From: Megalobrama amblycephala
Taxonomy: Eukaryota; Chordata; Actinopteri; Cypriniformes; Xenocyprididae
Length of the DNA stretch: 64,000 nt
Assembly: GCF_018812025.1 (NCBI RefSeq)
Contig: NC_063058.1
Span: 19,956,297 to 20,020,296, forward strand
Direction of reading: 5' to 3'
The position numbers and the translations under genes are program-made. The notes below the pieces were generated by a model. The model had not been told where the DNA came from. It saw nothing but the letters and a program-made list of their open reading frames with translations, and ran no database searches. Positions 23,155 through 31,999 of this stretch are shown piece by piece. How positions within the stretch are numbered: the stretch's first letter is position 1; every line of letters starts with the position of its first letter.

Positions 23155-25582
23155 GGCAATTTTTATGGTCCAATGGACCCTTCGCTAAGCCCCGCCCTCC
23201 TTAGTTACTGTTGCTACGCCTGTCAAGCTTTCGCGTCTGGCAAGTCATTTACAGTATGTATGCACCGGTGTCAGACATTTTCAAGGAGATAATAAGTCAT
23301 TTTTGGCGAACAGGTGAAATATCTGAGAGAGCAAGACAAAAGGGACTGCAGTATGCATTCGAGGGATATATCCACGACATAATATGCAACCGATTAGAAA
23401 ATAATTTGATCAAAATTGAAGCTAAAGCTCCCAGCGCGAGCAGCAGCCGCCTCATATGCTGACCATTCAAATGGGAAACACACAATTTATTGAGGAAAAG
23501 CTTTGTTCATCCACAGCAGGTTAAGTGAAATTTGTGAAAATAACCTAATAATTATAAATCAAACAGCTTATCCATAAGTATTGTGGAATAAACACAAGAC
23601 GTTAGCCTGACCACTTTGCAATGATAACATTCTCCCGCTTATATTTTTAGCACGCCAGGCTAACGTAACTCCGTCTTGCCTTTAATCATTTTATTTCACG
23701 TTCAAATATATGCATTATGAACAAAGAACCGTCATTATTTCCAAGCAATGATGTACTGAGTTAGCTAGCTAGCTAACCTACCTGTCAGATTGTCCTACCT
23801 GGGCTTACTGCATATGCATACATCAATATTACATCATTGTTGTCATGATAAATAACACAAAATTACTGTATATGCATTATTGTAAGGGTAGGTTTAGTGT
23901 TGGGGTAGGTGTAAATGTTAATAAAGCCACAGACCACGTTAATATCACGCTAGAAGCACAATCTGATGGGTAACGTTAGCATTTTTCAGATTTTGCTAAT
24001 GTTACCTACTGTTTCAATGGGAGGTAGCAAAATCTGACAGGGTAGCACAAATTGTCAGAACATCGGCATTTCTCCCCTTGGGTTTTAGGTTTCGGGAAGG
24101 GAAAAAAATTATTTTAGGATACCGGGTATCAGGTTACAATCCATAAAGCACAACGCTTCGGCACGTTCCCCTGGCTCGAAAGCTTGACAGACCTCCCACG
24201 CCTAATAACGGTTGCTAAACCACGATTGGCCTGTGGCGGTTTTCGGGCGTGGCTTAGCGAAGGGTCCATTCAGCTAACCTGCATGTCTTTGGACTATGCA
24301 TGCTTTTGCTGTTTAATGATAACATAACAGGCTCATGAAACAAATATTATTTTTCTCACAGACCTTAAAAAGATTCAGCGATCAAATCAAGTCCTTATCA
24401 TCAGGAGAGTTGATCATTAAGGAGAATTTGTTTGTCCATCTTCGGGCTGAATTCAAGAAGTGGAATGATCATCTTAACCGTACAAAGACATCTTGTCAGT
24501 GTAACTTCAATTTTAAGAAAAATGCTATAAGTTTGAATGTGCTGTTGTTTTCTAATAGTTCTAATGAAAATAAATAAGAAATCCATTTTGTTTCTAAAAA
24601 AGTTAAAAATGCGAAAGAGTTGAGCCAAAAAAACAGAGGGAGGGAACTGCTTGGCTTCAGCAACTACAAAGTGTTTGAAACAATTCTGCAGAAACATGTG
24701 GCCACACTTGAGGAGCCAGCCAGTGAATTACTTCATACCATAAAAGGTACCATCACACATCTTTGTGTTTAAAGACTTTCTGGTTATTGTTGAGGACATC
24801 CAATATAAAACCAAAAGATTAGATAACTAACTAAATTACTTAAATAATTTTAGTAAGTTGGCTGTTTTTCTTATTGATTTATTTCTCCTTAAGACATCAT
24901 CACCACACATTTGACTGAAGTGGCGATTCAGTGTTTTAGGAACTACTCTGTCCTTATAAACATCACTAAGGTAAATATTGCTCCTGCATAGTGGCAATAA
25001 AGATAGCCCCTTTTTAATCCAGTCTAAAGAAGTTTCTTATTCATTTGACTCCAAAGGACAAAATCATCAACATTCAGTCAAGTCAGCAAGAGAAAGCAGA
25101 GCAGAGGATCTCAGAGCTGTTAGAGATGGAAAACATGATCTACACTCAAGATCCCATCTACTTGAGGATCTTAAGTGAAATTACAAATGAGAGGTTTTCA
25201 GAGGACCAGTTACCAGTCTTTGACAAAAAAATGAAGTACAGTCATATGCTGGAGGCGTATTATGAGGTAGATCTTCTTAGTTTTCAGTAACAAATTTACA
25301 GCACAGTGCTCTTGGTGTGTGGAAGTAACTTGGTAACTTGTTGTTTTCTTTCAGATTGTGGTGCAGCGAATGGCTGACCATCTACCCATGATAATCTCCC
25401 TTTTCATGCTGAAGGAGACTGCTCAGATCCTGTCTATTGACATTTTGAGTTTACTGGACGGGGCAAATGTGAGCGAGCTCCTGTCTGAGGACTCTGAGGT
25501 CAGCATAAGGCGTGCTGAACTACGAGCTCGCCTGGACCGTTTGAGTACTGCTCAGTCAGAACTTAACAATTTTATTGACTAG
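2607..25582 (+). CDS. mx: Interferon-induced GTP-binding protein Mx, complete (14 coding exons, 640 aa)
   Basis: Mx proteins are interferon-induced dynamin-like GTPases that assemble into rings and block virus replication in the cytoplasm or nucleus. Coding exons: 2607-2668, 3677-3891, 7996-8076, 8192-8269, 20972-21126, 21203-21341, 21450-21648, 22174-22252, 22391-22513, 24362-24494, 24603-24746, 24894-24970, 25057-25266, 25355-25582. All junctions are GT-AG and phases match, giving 1923 nt with one terminal stop. Residues 1-30 are acidic then Gln/Glu/Arg-rich. The P-loop GDQSSGKS is at 70-77, switch-I Thr at 96, DLPG at 178-181 and TKPD at 247-250. Exons 8-13 form the stalk and exon 14 (566-640) the GTPase effector domain. 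The length fits the family. Introns 1, 3, 5-8 and 10-13 show nothing notable; introns 2, 4 and 9 hold transposons listed separately. Acceptors of exons 11 and 13 are purine-rich, so those edges are less certain. Whether this is the orthologue of a particular zebrafish mx gene cannot be told. Confidence 0.93.
4352..4360 (+). promoter_or_regulatory. TATA-like box of DIRS terminal repeat inside Mx intron 2
   Basis: TATAAATAG lies in the inverted terminal repeat and points in the + direction, the same as Mx. It is the counterpart of the - strand box at 61992-62002. If active, it would start antisense DIRS transcription heading towards Mx exon 3. There is no evidence of use beyond sequence. Confidence 0.4.
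5166..5720 (-). pseudogene. DIRS tyrosine recombinase, catalytic domain
   Basis: This enzyme would integrate the circular DIRS DNA by site-specific recombination instead of a DDE integrase. The open frame of 184 residues starts with the first catalytic arginine context (QRIGDLH). It continues to the second box, HSTRG about 130 residues on, then GWATPNMF and the nucleophile-region FYSL near the end. The N-terminal core-binding part is in another frame at 5801-6028 ([16 protein letters not shown]). Compared with the sister copy at 50321-50860, about 60 bp between the two parts are deleted here, so the full protein is broken even though the catalytic half is open. Confidence 0.8.
6358..6663 (-). 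pseudogene. DIRS reverse transcriptase C-terminal fragment
   Basis: An open stretch of 101 residues matches the C-terminal part of the reverse transcriptase frame at 58726-59925. Shared features are [22 protein letters not shown] and [11 protein letters not shown]. It lies upstream of the recombinase in element orientation, as expected in DIRS, and is truncated at its 5' end at 6665. Confidence 0.75.
6860..7300 (+). repeat. Tandem-repeat reading frame (KMA..PEP and [10 protein letters not shown] units)
   Basis: Two arrays lie one after the other. First come about 30-bp units encoding KMA-x-x-PEPH (6870-7000), then 30-bp units encoding [10 protein letters not shown] (about 7109-7240, four units). 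Between them is a unique stretch, [15 protein letters not shown]. The sequence is repeated in copy 3 at 51440-51930 with more units. I believe this type of frame is a repeat-associated sequence of fish genomes, but I cannot assign it to a named transposon. A host protein function is unlikely because it lies in an Mx intron. Confidence 0.6.
7435..7640. repeat. Small palindromic MITE-like repeat (AAGTATACTT-rich)
   Basis: The self-complementary decamer AAGTATACTT and close variants recur several times within 200 bp. The sequence is AT-rich and non-coding. An equivalent block is in copy 3 at about 52045-52245. The family is not identified. Confidence 0.45.
8759..8808. repeat. (CA)n microsatellite
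   Basis: An uninterrupted run of CA dinucleotides in Mx intron 4. The same locus in copy 3 (53263-53374) has a shorter CA run and a long TA run. Confidence 0.95.
9458..13892. mobile_element. hAT-type (Charlie-like) non-autonomous transposon, 4.4 kb
   Basis: The left end CAGTGGTTCTCAAC and the right end (reverse complement TAGTGTTTCTCAAC) form the terminal repeats typical of hAT/Charlie elements. The flanks are an 8-bp duplication, GTGTACAT on the left and CTGTACAT on the right, one mismatch. The paralogous site in copy 3 (about 53841) is empty with a single GTGTACAT, so the boundaries are firm. No transposase frame was recognised in the interior. A Harbinger-like MITE sits inside (11265-12143), and the rest is AT-rich non-coding DNA. 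Confidence 0.85.
11265..12143. mobile_element. Harbinger-like MITE, 879 bp
   Basis: The ends GGGCCATATTCACAAAACAT and ATGTTTTGTGAATACGGCCC are inverted repeats. The flanks are CTG on both sides (11262-11264 and 12144-12146), a 3-bp duplication as made by PIF/Harbinger transposases. Subterminal TTAGGAG/CTCCTAA motifs repeat many times. It is non-coding and lies inside the hAT at 9458-13892. Confidence 0.75.
15044..15405 (-). pseudogene. DIRS RNase H-region fragment
   Basis: Two overlapping frames together show the order found after DIRS reverse transcriptase: [15 protein letters not shown], then [21 protein letters not shown]. The latter resembles an RNase H active-site region (ELHIN.LEM). 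A frameshift lies between the pieces. The copy 3 equivalent is 54203-54743. Confidence 0.6.
15424..15942 (-). pseudogene. DIRS reverse transcriptase N-terminal half
   Basis: The 172-residue frame shows the fingers and palm start of a DIRS/Ty3-like reverse transcriptase: [13 protein letters not shown], then motif [13 protein letters not shown], then [12 protein letters not shown]. The frame ends before the catalytic YLDD-type box, and the sequence that follows is deleted relative to copy 3. It is non-functional by truncation. Confidence 0.8.
16349..16386. repeat. Right terminal inverted repeat of a CACTTTAG element
   Basis: This 38-bp block is the reverse complement of 53443-53480 in copy 3 apart from a few mismatches. 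The two are the right and left ends of one transposon that was inserted in the Tc1 element. Its left end is deleted in copy 1 and its right end is damaged in copy 3. Its body is probably 8810-9213 plus 13974-14080 here. Confidence 0.6.
16834..18676. other. Inserted block inside the Tc1 transposon
   Basis: It interrupts the Tc1 transposase frame. The contents are AT-rich ATTT-type low-complexity sequence (16955-17060), a GC-richer unique stretch (17080-17250), AT-rich sequence, and at 18062-18615 an inverted partial copy of the piggyBac-like element described at 19306-20130. Position 17249/17250 is the empty target of the DIRS present in copy 3. No gene is seen. Confidence 0.5.
18062..18615. 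repeat. Inverted partial copy of the piggyBac-like MITE
   Basis: This is the reverse complement of about 19505-20085 with scattered differences, starting with the palindrome ACACCGGTGTGAT. With that element it forms a large inverted repeat with a spacer of about 0.9 kb. Confidence 0.7.
18924..20744. mobile_element. hAT-type MITE in Tc1 remnant
   Basis: The left end TAGGGGTGCAACGGTT and right end CACCCCTA match the common fish hAT ends. The flanks are TAAAACAC and ATAAACAC, an imperfect 8-bp target duplication within Tc1 sequence. The interior contains GGTACGGTTCGGT-type subterminal motifs and the piggyBac-like element at 19306-20130. No transposase was found. Confidence 0.7.
19306..20130. 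mobile_element. piggyBac-like MITE, 825 bp
   Basis: The ends are CCCTTTCGCACGTA and the inverse TACGTGTTAAAGGG, flanked on both sides by TTAA (19302-19305 and 20131-20134), the target duplication of piggyBac-type transposases. Near the right end the 18-bp palindrome GATCACACCGGTGTGATC appears, with a near copy about 45 bp inward. It is non-coding. Confidence 0.75.
23078..24300. repeat. SINE/LINE-tail-like repeat in Mx intron 9, split by a DNA transposon
   Basis: The segments 23078-23174 (ACCCTGGACAG, TCCATCACAGGGC, CT and CA runs) and 24268-24300 (AACCTGCATGTCTTTGGACT) are adjacent parts of a very common fish repeat. They are separated by the element at 23175-24267. Confidence 0.55.
23175..24267. 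mobile_element. DNA transposon with perfect 17-bp terminal repeats, unclassified
   Basis: The ends GGACCCTTCGCTAAGCC and GGCTTAGCGAAGGGTCC are perfect inverse complements, flanked by AT on both sides, possibly a 2-bp duplication. A + strand frame at 23211-23462 (83 residues) includes [19 protein letters not shown]. This recalls the start of SWIM-zinc-finger proteins encoded by fish DNA transposons, but that is an impression, not a search result. The rest is non-coding, so the element is probably an internally deleted derivative. Confidence 0.6.
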
Positions 25583-25727
25583 AGTATAATGCATTTTATC
25601 GCTTCTGTCACATCTGTTATTTTCGTACTACTTGTCATGCATGTGTTGGGGGTGGGGCTATGGTAAGGATATGGAAGTGTTGCTCTTCTTCTGCAAAGGC
25701 AGTCTTTCACCTGTCTATCTATGATGT

Positions 25728-25733
25728 AATAAA
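25728..25733 (+). terminator. Mx copy 1 polyadenylation signal AATAAA
   Basis: AATAAA lies 146 bp after the Mx stop codon. A second AATAAA is at 25775-25780. Either could direct 3' end formation; the choice cannot be made from sequence. Confidence 0.6.
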
Positions 25734-25782
25734 GAGGCACATTCCACAATGAGTCCTAATCTGGGTTTGGTTTCAATAAAAG

Positions 25783-26289
25783 CTGTTTTTGGACTAACAA
25801 GGAAGTTTTCAGTACTGGAACTTACAGGATATTCTTGTAGTATGATGACCTGTTATATGTCAAGGCTCAAAGAAAATTTGATTTCTTGACTCATGACCCC
25901 TTTAAATTACGGCCTAAAGCAATCAAATGAATTCAGAAGACTTGGAAAAGCACACATTAGAGATGTGCTGATCAGCTCTAACATCACCAGAATCAGTTGT
26001 TAAAAATAAATCATCCACCCGCCACCCACCCAAACCTATGATTTTCTCTGATTTAGATATCTGACCACACCTGATCCTCAATTACAATTCTTATTCTCAG
26101 TGTTAAACGTGATGCTATGGTGATGATATGGTAACATTTTACACAGAAGTAGGTTGCTTTAAAATGAACATTTATTTAAAGCAAATTTTAAATGTAAAAG
26201 TTAAATTTATATGCATCAGCATACTCCCTTTAAACTTAAATTGTCAATGTTTCCATCACTGAAACTTCCTGAACACATACACAAGAAAT
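25783..26289. other. Downstream flank of Mx copy 1, nothing recognised
   Basis: AT-rich sequence without coding potential or a clear repeat. No Mx exon is seen here. Confidence 0.5.
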
Positions 26290-26575
26290 TTAAATAGGCA
26301 AATTCTTCCCTGCAAACATGGCCCTGCTGGCTTTTTGCGGGCACCGTGGGCTAGGGCCAGCCCACACCGAACCTAAACAGGCCCAGTGCAGGCTTGGCGA
26401 GGCCCACAGCTTTGGGCTCAATGCGGGCTCTCTGTGAGCAGCCCACACTAGACTGCCCACATTTATCCCATGAAGGCTCAGTGTGGGCCAGCCCATTCAG
26501 GCCCAGAGCAACTTTTGTACCTTTAAGCCCATGCAGGTTTTGTGCAGGCAGCCCACTTTCCTTTCCCATGCTCTG
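26290..26575. repeat. GC-rich imperfect repeat (GGCCCA / TGGGCC-rich)
   Basis: The words GCCCACA, GGCCCA and TGTGGGC recur in both orientations through about 280 bp, surrounded by AT-rich DNA. Short frames in it are of low-complexity composition and are not considered genes. Confidence 0.5.
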
Positions 26576-26999
26576 TTTGGCTGTATTTTAAAAGTTAATG
26601 TAAAATTCAATATGACCTTCCATTTATAACTCTGCACAGAAGGAATAAAAATTAAATGACAAATTACAGTAATTCAAATTTTATACAAAAAAAATGACTG
26701 TATTTTTATACTGTATATTTGTTTTTTTAAATTACATACAAATGTAAAATTACAAAAATAATCTGTAATTAAAACAATAACAAAACAAATGATAAAATGG
26801 TCAAATGGCTGCCAAACAAAAACCATAAAATTAAAATAAAATCTCCCTATTTAAATAAGCTGAAACACTGTTATTTTAGTAGCTAATAATTAGCTAGTTT
26901 AGTAGCTAATGGGGAGAAATTCAAAGGTTTTGTTAATGAGTTATAATTTGCATACCGGAATGATTGGTTAAAACCATCATTAGATTTTATAATTACAGG
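26576..26999. other. AT-rich intergenic DNA, nothing recognised
   Basis: Low-complexity A/T-rich sequence with no coding or repeat signature that I can name. Confidence 0.5.
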
Positions 27000-28055
27000 T
27001 TATGATAACATCCAGAAAAACAGAGACAATGGTAATGGTGGAGGATGTGCAAAATTTATTAAGCCAAATATACAATACAAGGTAATGGTGAGAGGGAAAG
27101 AACTGGAATTTATCATAATGGAGGTATAGACAGATGATGGTAATATTAAAATAGAAAATTATTATAATCCATGCCAGAAATTAACCATGGGAATTAGCAA
27201 TGCACTTTGAAGGTAAGGTCTTTTGTTGTGGAGATTTTAATGGCCATAATACATTGTAGGATAATCATAGTGATATGAATGGAGAGGTTATAGAAGAAAT
27301 TATGGATAAGAAAAATCTGGTATGTGTTAACAATGGAGATGGTACCAGAAAGAATGTTATAAATTGGAAAGAGACAGTGGTGGATGTCATCTTTGTTTGA
27401 GTCAATAGCAGGGGTATGTTGGTAGGAAGTTAAAAAAGGAAGCACGATGGGGAGTGACCATTATCCAATTTTTGTTGAAATAGGTACAAGAGTGGAAACA
27501 AATGAGATAAACAGATCAGGAGGATGGGTATTTGACTGTAACGAAGCGGGACTGAGGCAGAGATCCATTTGCAAGCTTTATTAAGAATGTCGTAGTCATA
27601 CAGGCAGGGTCAATCAGGATCAGACGAGAACAGCAAGGGACAGGCAGAATCGTAATCAGGAAACAGGCAATGGTCAGGACAGGCGGATATCATTAACAGA
27701 ACAGTATAACAGGCAAGGGTCAGGACAGGCAGCAACGGGTCAAGAACGGGTAACAGACAGGAACAGTAACAACAGGCAGACAGGATATAAACGCTCGGAA
27801 ATGACACACAAGGTAATCAAGACTTCTCGGTGAGGTGGTGTGTGTATGAGTCCTTTATAGTCCAGGTAATGTGTGGCAGCTGGGTGTGGTGATTAGTGTG
27901 GAGTGATTGTGAAGTGAGTGCAGGTGATAAGCAATGGAGGATCATGGGAAATGTAGTCCGGGATGTGACAGGAACAGACGGTGATCGTGACATTGACAAA
28001 GCAGAGTTAAATTTAGAGAAGTAAATAAAGAGATAATGGGTGAAATTAATATTAA
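27000..28055 (+). pseudogene. LINE endonuclease-domain fragment, split by a solo LTR
   Basis: The + strand encodes degenerate pieces of an apurinic-type endonuclease. A CGDFNGHN segment (27230-27250) is the catalytic DFN motif region, followed by DMNGEVIEEIMDKKNLVCVNNG and a GSDHYPIF segment (27450-27480), the catalytic SDH motif region. Stops interrupt it. The frame resumes after the LTR at 27993. Which LINE clade it belongs to is not clear. Confidence 0.7.
27537..27992 (-). mobile_element. Solo LTR of a Ty3/gypsy-type element, 456 bp
   Basis: The + strand begins TGTAACGAAG and ends GATCGTGACA, so the ends are TG..CA. It is flanked on both sides by TTGAC (27532-27536, 27993-27997), a perfect 5-bp target duplication. 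A polyadenylation signal (AATAAA on the - strand, about 27578-27583) near the - strand 3' end gives the orientation. No internal region is present, so it arose by LTR-LTR recombination. Confidence 0.9.
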
Positions 28056-28470
28056 AGGGATAGTTCACCGAAAAATCTGCTTACCCCCAGGGCATCCAAG
28101 ATGTAGGTGACTGTTTCTTCAGTAGAACACAAATGATGATTTTTAACCTGAAAACCTGAAAACGCTGTGATGGAAATATTTTATGTCAACATGAAATGTA
28201 CAGAAAATGCAGACTAAGGATGCTCAGGTCAAAGACCAGTCACATGATTAGCTTAGATCATTACAAACCAATCACCAGAACAAATCACAGTGATGAAGAC
28301 ATTGATTTTTACTCAACTGTAAGACTTAAATGTGCATGTATCTTTCTATTCATTGAGACTCACTCTGTTGTTGTGACAAGTGACCTCCCGGCCGTAAATA
28401 AAACTTCATTTCTACAAAGAGCAACTTGGAAGTCGTGTCAGGTATATGCTGCGCAGCTAAGAGATAGAAG
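28056..28470. other. Intergenic repeats, start of common fish repeat
   Basis: AAAGGGATAGTTCACC at 28056 is the end sequence of a common fish interspersed repeat. The remainder is not recognised. Confidence 0.4.
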
Positions 28471-28600
28471 ATCCTACGCTCAAAAGACAACAAAAGTAAC
28501 AACCAAGTGTGATTGAGGTAGTGAGGAATAGAAGGACTAAAGATTCTACACTCAAAAGACAACAAAAGTAACAGCCAAGTGTGATTGAGGTAGTGATAGT
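28471..28600. repeat. Two-copy tandem repeat
   Basis: A unit of about 55 bp (CACTCAAAAGACAAC, AAAAGTAACA, CCAAGTGTGATTGAGGTAGT) occurs twice, at about 28475-28525 and 28548-28598, with a few differences. It is not assigned to a family. Confidence 0.7.
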
Positions 28601-28772
28601 AGCTTCTTGACGGGACGCCGTCACCATACTTCAGGGAAGTATTGGATTGTATTGTAAGTATTCAGGAATTCAGGGAATTACCACGAGATACTGTAGAATT
28701 ATATTAACAACTAGGAGTTGTTTAAATTGTCAGTAGTGAAGTCAGATTTGTATTGAGAATTTCCACAACAAC

Positions 28773-28849
28773 GCTCTCTGATGACGGAAGTGATCTCTCG
28801 CACGTAGAACGTTAATGAGCGTGAGAGATCACTTCCGTTGTCAGAGTGC
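28773..28849. repeat. Short inverted repeat (hairpin)
   Basis: The arms 28773-28803 and 28821-28849 pair through ACGGAAGTGATCTCTC, with a 17-bp loop and a few mismatches. It may be an end-to-end remnant of a DNA transposon. Confidence 0.65.
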
Positions 28850-29129
28850 ATTCAGACCTCACACACCGGATGCTCAAGGCATCCTCCCCAAAATCACCAT
28901 ATACGGAGCTTACAACACCTATTTTTACTATGCATAACCTCATCTGCATATCATTTCCATGCATATTCCCATCCACGTGACACTATGGTTAACACTGTGA
29001 AAGGTACAAGACATTGGAAAATATTAGATACTGACTATAAATGCCAATTGTGCCATACACATTACATGGCTAAAAATCATATCCAATATAGTTGCTAAAT
29101 ATCCAATATAGTTGATTCATTCAGTTCCA

Positions 29130-29807
29130 CTAGACAGGAGGCTTCGACCGGTGGCGATCGGCCTGGGCCTTAGTGCGCGCTCCCACTCGGAGGAGAGTCT
29201 CTTGGGCTCTTCTCCAAGTGAGACGACACCTCTGGACGAAGGCGTGAGCATAGGGGACCGCGACTTCGGATTCCAGACTAGGAAACACAGGTGGCTGGTA
29301 ACCTAAGCTACACTCAAACGGAGAAAGGCCCATGGATGACACTGGTAACGAGTTATGTGCGTACTCTACCCATGAGAGTTGCTGGCTCCAGAAGGAAGGA
29401 TTTTGTGACACGAAACATCGCAACACTCGCTCAAGGTCCTGGTTGGCCTGCTTAGTTTGGCCATTGTTCTGAGGATGAAAACCAAAAGACAGACTGACAC
29501 TCGCACCCAGCAAACGACAAAACTCTCTCCAAAATTTGGATACAAATTGGGGCCCCCTGTCAGAAACCACGTCCATCGGGAGGCCATGAATGTGAAAGAC
29601 GTGATCAATGACCGTAACCACTGTCTCCTTGGTAGAGGGTAATTTGGGCAAGGGAATAAAATGGGCCGCCTTCAAGAACCGGTCCACTACAGTCAAATTA
29701 CTGTATTGCCCTGGGATGGCGGGAGGGCTGTGACGAAATCGAGCACAATGTGGGACCAGGGTCTCGAAGGGACAGACAGCGGCTGAAGTAACCTCTCCGG
29801 ATTGCAA
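29130..29807 (-). pseudogene. Gypsy integrase core and C-terminal region
   Basis: The 225-residue frame carries the DDE core: first Asp in VVDRFLKAAHF, second Asp in VSDRGPQFVSKFW. Where the catalytic Glu is expected, after NNGQT, the codon is AAG for lysine. The third catalytic residue is therefore lost. The zinc-binding region lies in the overlapping frame 29693-29920. The frame ends without the 3' LTR. Confidence 0.82.
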
Positions 29808-30048
29808 TTGGAAGTCTTAAACCGAGCAGAAACTGAGCAGGCCAAAACAAAATCTCGGATGTCACGAGCCATGGAGCACCACCAGAATCGCTGTTTAACT
29901 AGAAAACTGGTATGATTCACTCCTGGATGATACGCAACATTGGAACAATAAACAAATAAACGACTCGGTGGGCAACCGGACGGAGGCTTTACCCCTTCTA
30001 AGACCGTGCGGACCTTTGACTTGATCTACCATACGAGTAAGGAGACAA

Positions 30049-30399
30049 CTAGTCTCTCAGGTATAATGCACTCAGGAGTAGACGGTTGTTCGGAATGGTC
30101 AAAAATACGAGACAAGGCATCGGGTTTGATGTTCTTGGACCCCGGATGGTAGGAAATGGAAAAATCAAAACAACCGAAAAAAGTGCCCACCGAGCCTGCC
30201 TGGAGTTGAGTAGTTTAGCAGATCTGATGAACTCAAGATTCTTATGGTCGGTCCAGACAACAAAGGGTACTCCTGAACCCTCTAACCAATGATGCCACTC
30301 CTCCAATGCTAACTTGATTGCCAGCAACTCTCTGTTACCAATGTCATAATTACGTTCAGCAGACAACAGTCTGTGTGAAAAAAATGCGCAAGGGTGCAT
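30049..30399 (-). pseudogene. Gypsy RNase H domain
   Basis: Recognisable segments are [20 protein letters not shown] (acidic Glu in REL) and [11 protein letters not shown] (Asp in TDH), in the usual spacing between polymerase and integrase. It is joined to the polymerase by a frameshift around 30400. Confidence 0.8.
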
Positions 30400-31534
30400 C
30401 TTGTCGTCCGAGGAAGAGCGCTGGGAGAGGTACCGCGCCTACCCCCACCTCTGACGCATCGACCTCCACCACAAACTGACGTGTGGGATCAGGGGCAATG
30501 AGAATGGGAGCTGAAACAAAGCGGCTCTTGAGGTTAGTAAATGCAGCTTCCGCTGCACCAGACCACCTGAACGTTACCTTGGTGGAGGTCAAGGCGGTCA
30601 GAGGAGCGGCTAGTTGGCTGTAATTGCGAATAAAACGCCGGTAGAAATTGGCAAACCCCAGAAACCTCAGCAGGGCCTTGCAGGAATCTGGGGTTGGCCA
30701 ATCCACCACAGCTCTAACCTTATCGGGATCCATGCGCGTTCCCTCGGACGAGATGATGTACCCCAAAAACAGAACTGACTGTGCATCCGACTGTGTTTCT
30801 CCGCCTTGACAAAAAGCCCATTCTCGAGCAGCCTCTGGAGCACCCGCCTGACATGCTGAACGTGTTCCTGGAGAGAAGAGGAAAATATCAATATGTTGTC
30901 CAGGTAGACATATATGAACTGATTGGCCATGTCTCTCAGCACGTCATTAACGAGCGCTTGGAAAACCGCGGGGGAGTTGGATAGCCCAAAGGGCATAACA
31001 AGGTATTCAAAGTGCCCCCTAGGGGTGTTAAATGCGGTTTTCCACTCATCCCCCTCTTGTGAAGATGGACGCTCCCTGCAACCACTCGAAGACATCAACG
31101 GCAAGGGATAGGTGTTCTTTACCGTGATGTTGTTCAGCCCTCGGTAATCAATACACGGTCGCAGGGAACTATCCTTCTTCCCCACAAAAAAAAAAAAACC
31201 CTGCCCCAGTGGGAGAAGAGGAAGGACGGATGAGCCTGGCTGCCAGAGAATCAGAAATATATTTCTCCATGGCCTCCCTTTCCGGAGCAGAAAGCGAGTA
31301 TAACCTGCCCTTAGGCAGAGACGTACCTGGTAATAAATCTATAGCACAGTTATAGGGACGATGCGGAGGCAGAGAAGCAGCCCAGGACTTACTGAACACT
31401 CCCTTCAGGTCAAGATACTCTTCGGGCACGTTAGACAGGTTCACCGGCTCATCCTGCAACAAAGAACAACAAACAGGAGAATAAGCAGAAACCAAACAAG
31501 ACGCATGACATTTCTCATCCCACGCCAAGACCAT
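30400..31534 (-). pseudogene. Gypsy reverse transcriptase, frameshifted
   Basis: The domain is spread over three frames. The N-terminal part is 31169-31534. The palm is 30667-31185, with [23 protein letters not shown] and a catalytic box reading VYLDNILIF. The thumb and connection are 30356-30766, with [12 protein letters not shown]. The second Asp of the catalytic box is Asn. Combined with frameshifts at about 31180 and 30700, the enzyme cannot be active. Confidence 0.85.
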
Positions 31535-31573
31535 TCTCAGACTCCAATTAATGTGGGGGTTATGGAGTGTTAG

Positions 31574-31810
31574 CTATGGATGCCCCAGCACCACTGGAAC
31601 CAAGGCTGCGTCAGTCAGGTAGAATTTAATTCTCTCTGTGTGGTTGCCTGATGTAGTGAGACTCATCATCCCCGTGGAATGAGTGATAGATGACAGCGGC
31701 TGTCCATCTAGAGCATTGACGGATATTGGATGAGTAAGTGAATGCACAGTAATGTTGAGCTTGTAAGCTAAGTTAATGTCCATAAAATTTTCCTCGGCTC
31801 CAGAGTCCAC
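31574..31810 (-). pseudogene. Gypsy aspartic protease fragment
   Basis: The frame begins with the catalytic DSGAE motif and continues with the hydrophobic strands expected of a retroviral-type protease (78 residues). It sits between Gag and polymerase. The motif itself is intact; neighbours are broken. Confidence 0.75.
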
Positions 31811-31999
31811 GAGAGCTTCACACTGATGACTTCCACCAGCCCACTGCAGTCTTACCGGGAGGAGAGTCGCAGCAAGAGAAGATTTCTTGAAGGCAATGCT
31901 ACCCGCCTCACGCCTACTGACGGGTCTTGTCTTTTAACTGGACACTTAACAGCAAAATGTCGTGCAGCTCCACAGTAGAAACAAAGTCCCCGTACTCTA

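Noticed and set aside
28471..28600. Tandem repeat considered as CRISPR-like
   Set aside because: Only two adjacent units without spacers in a vertebrate genome.
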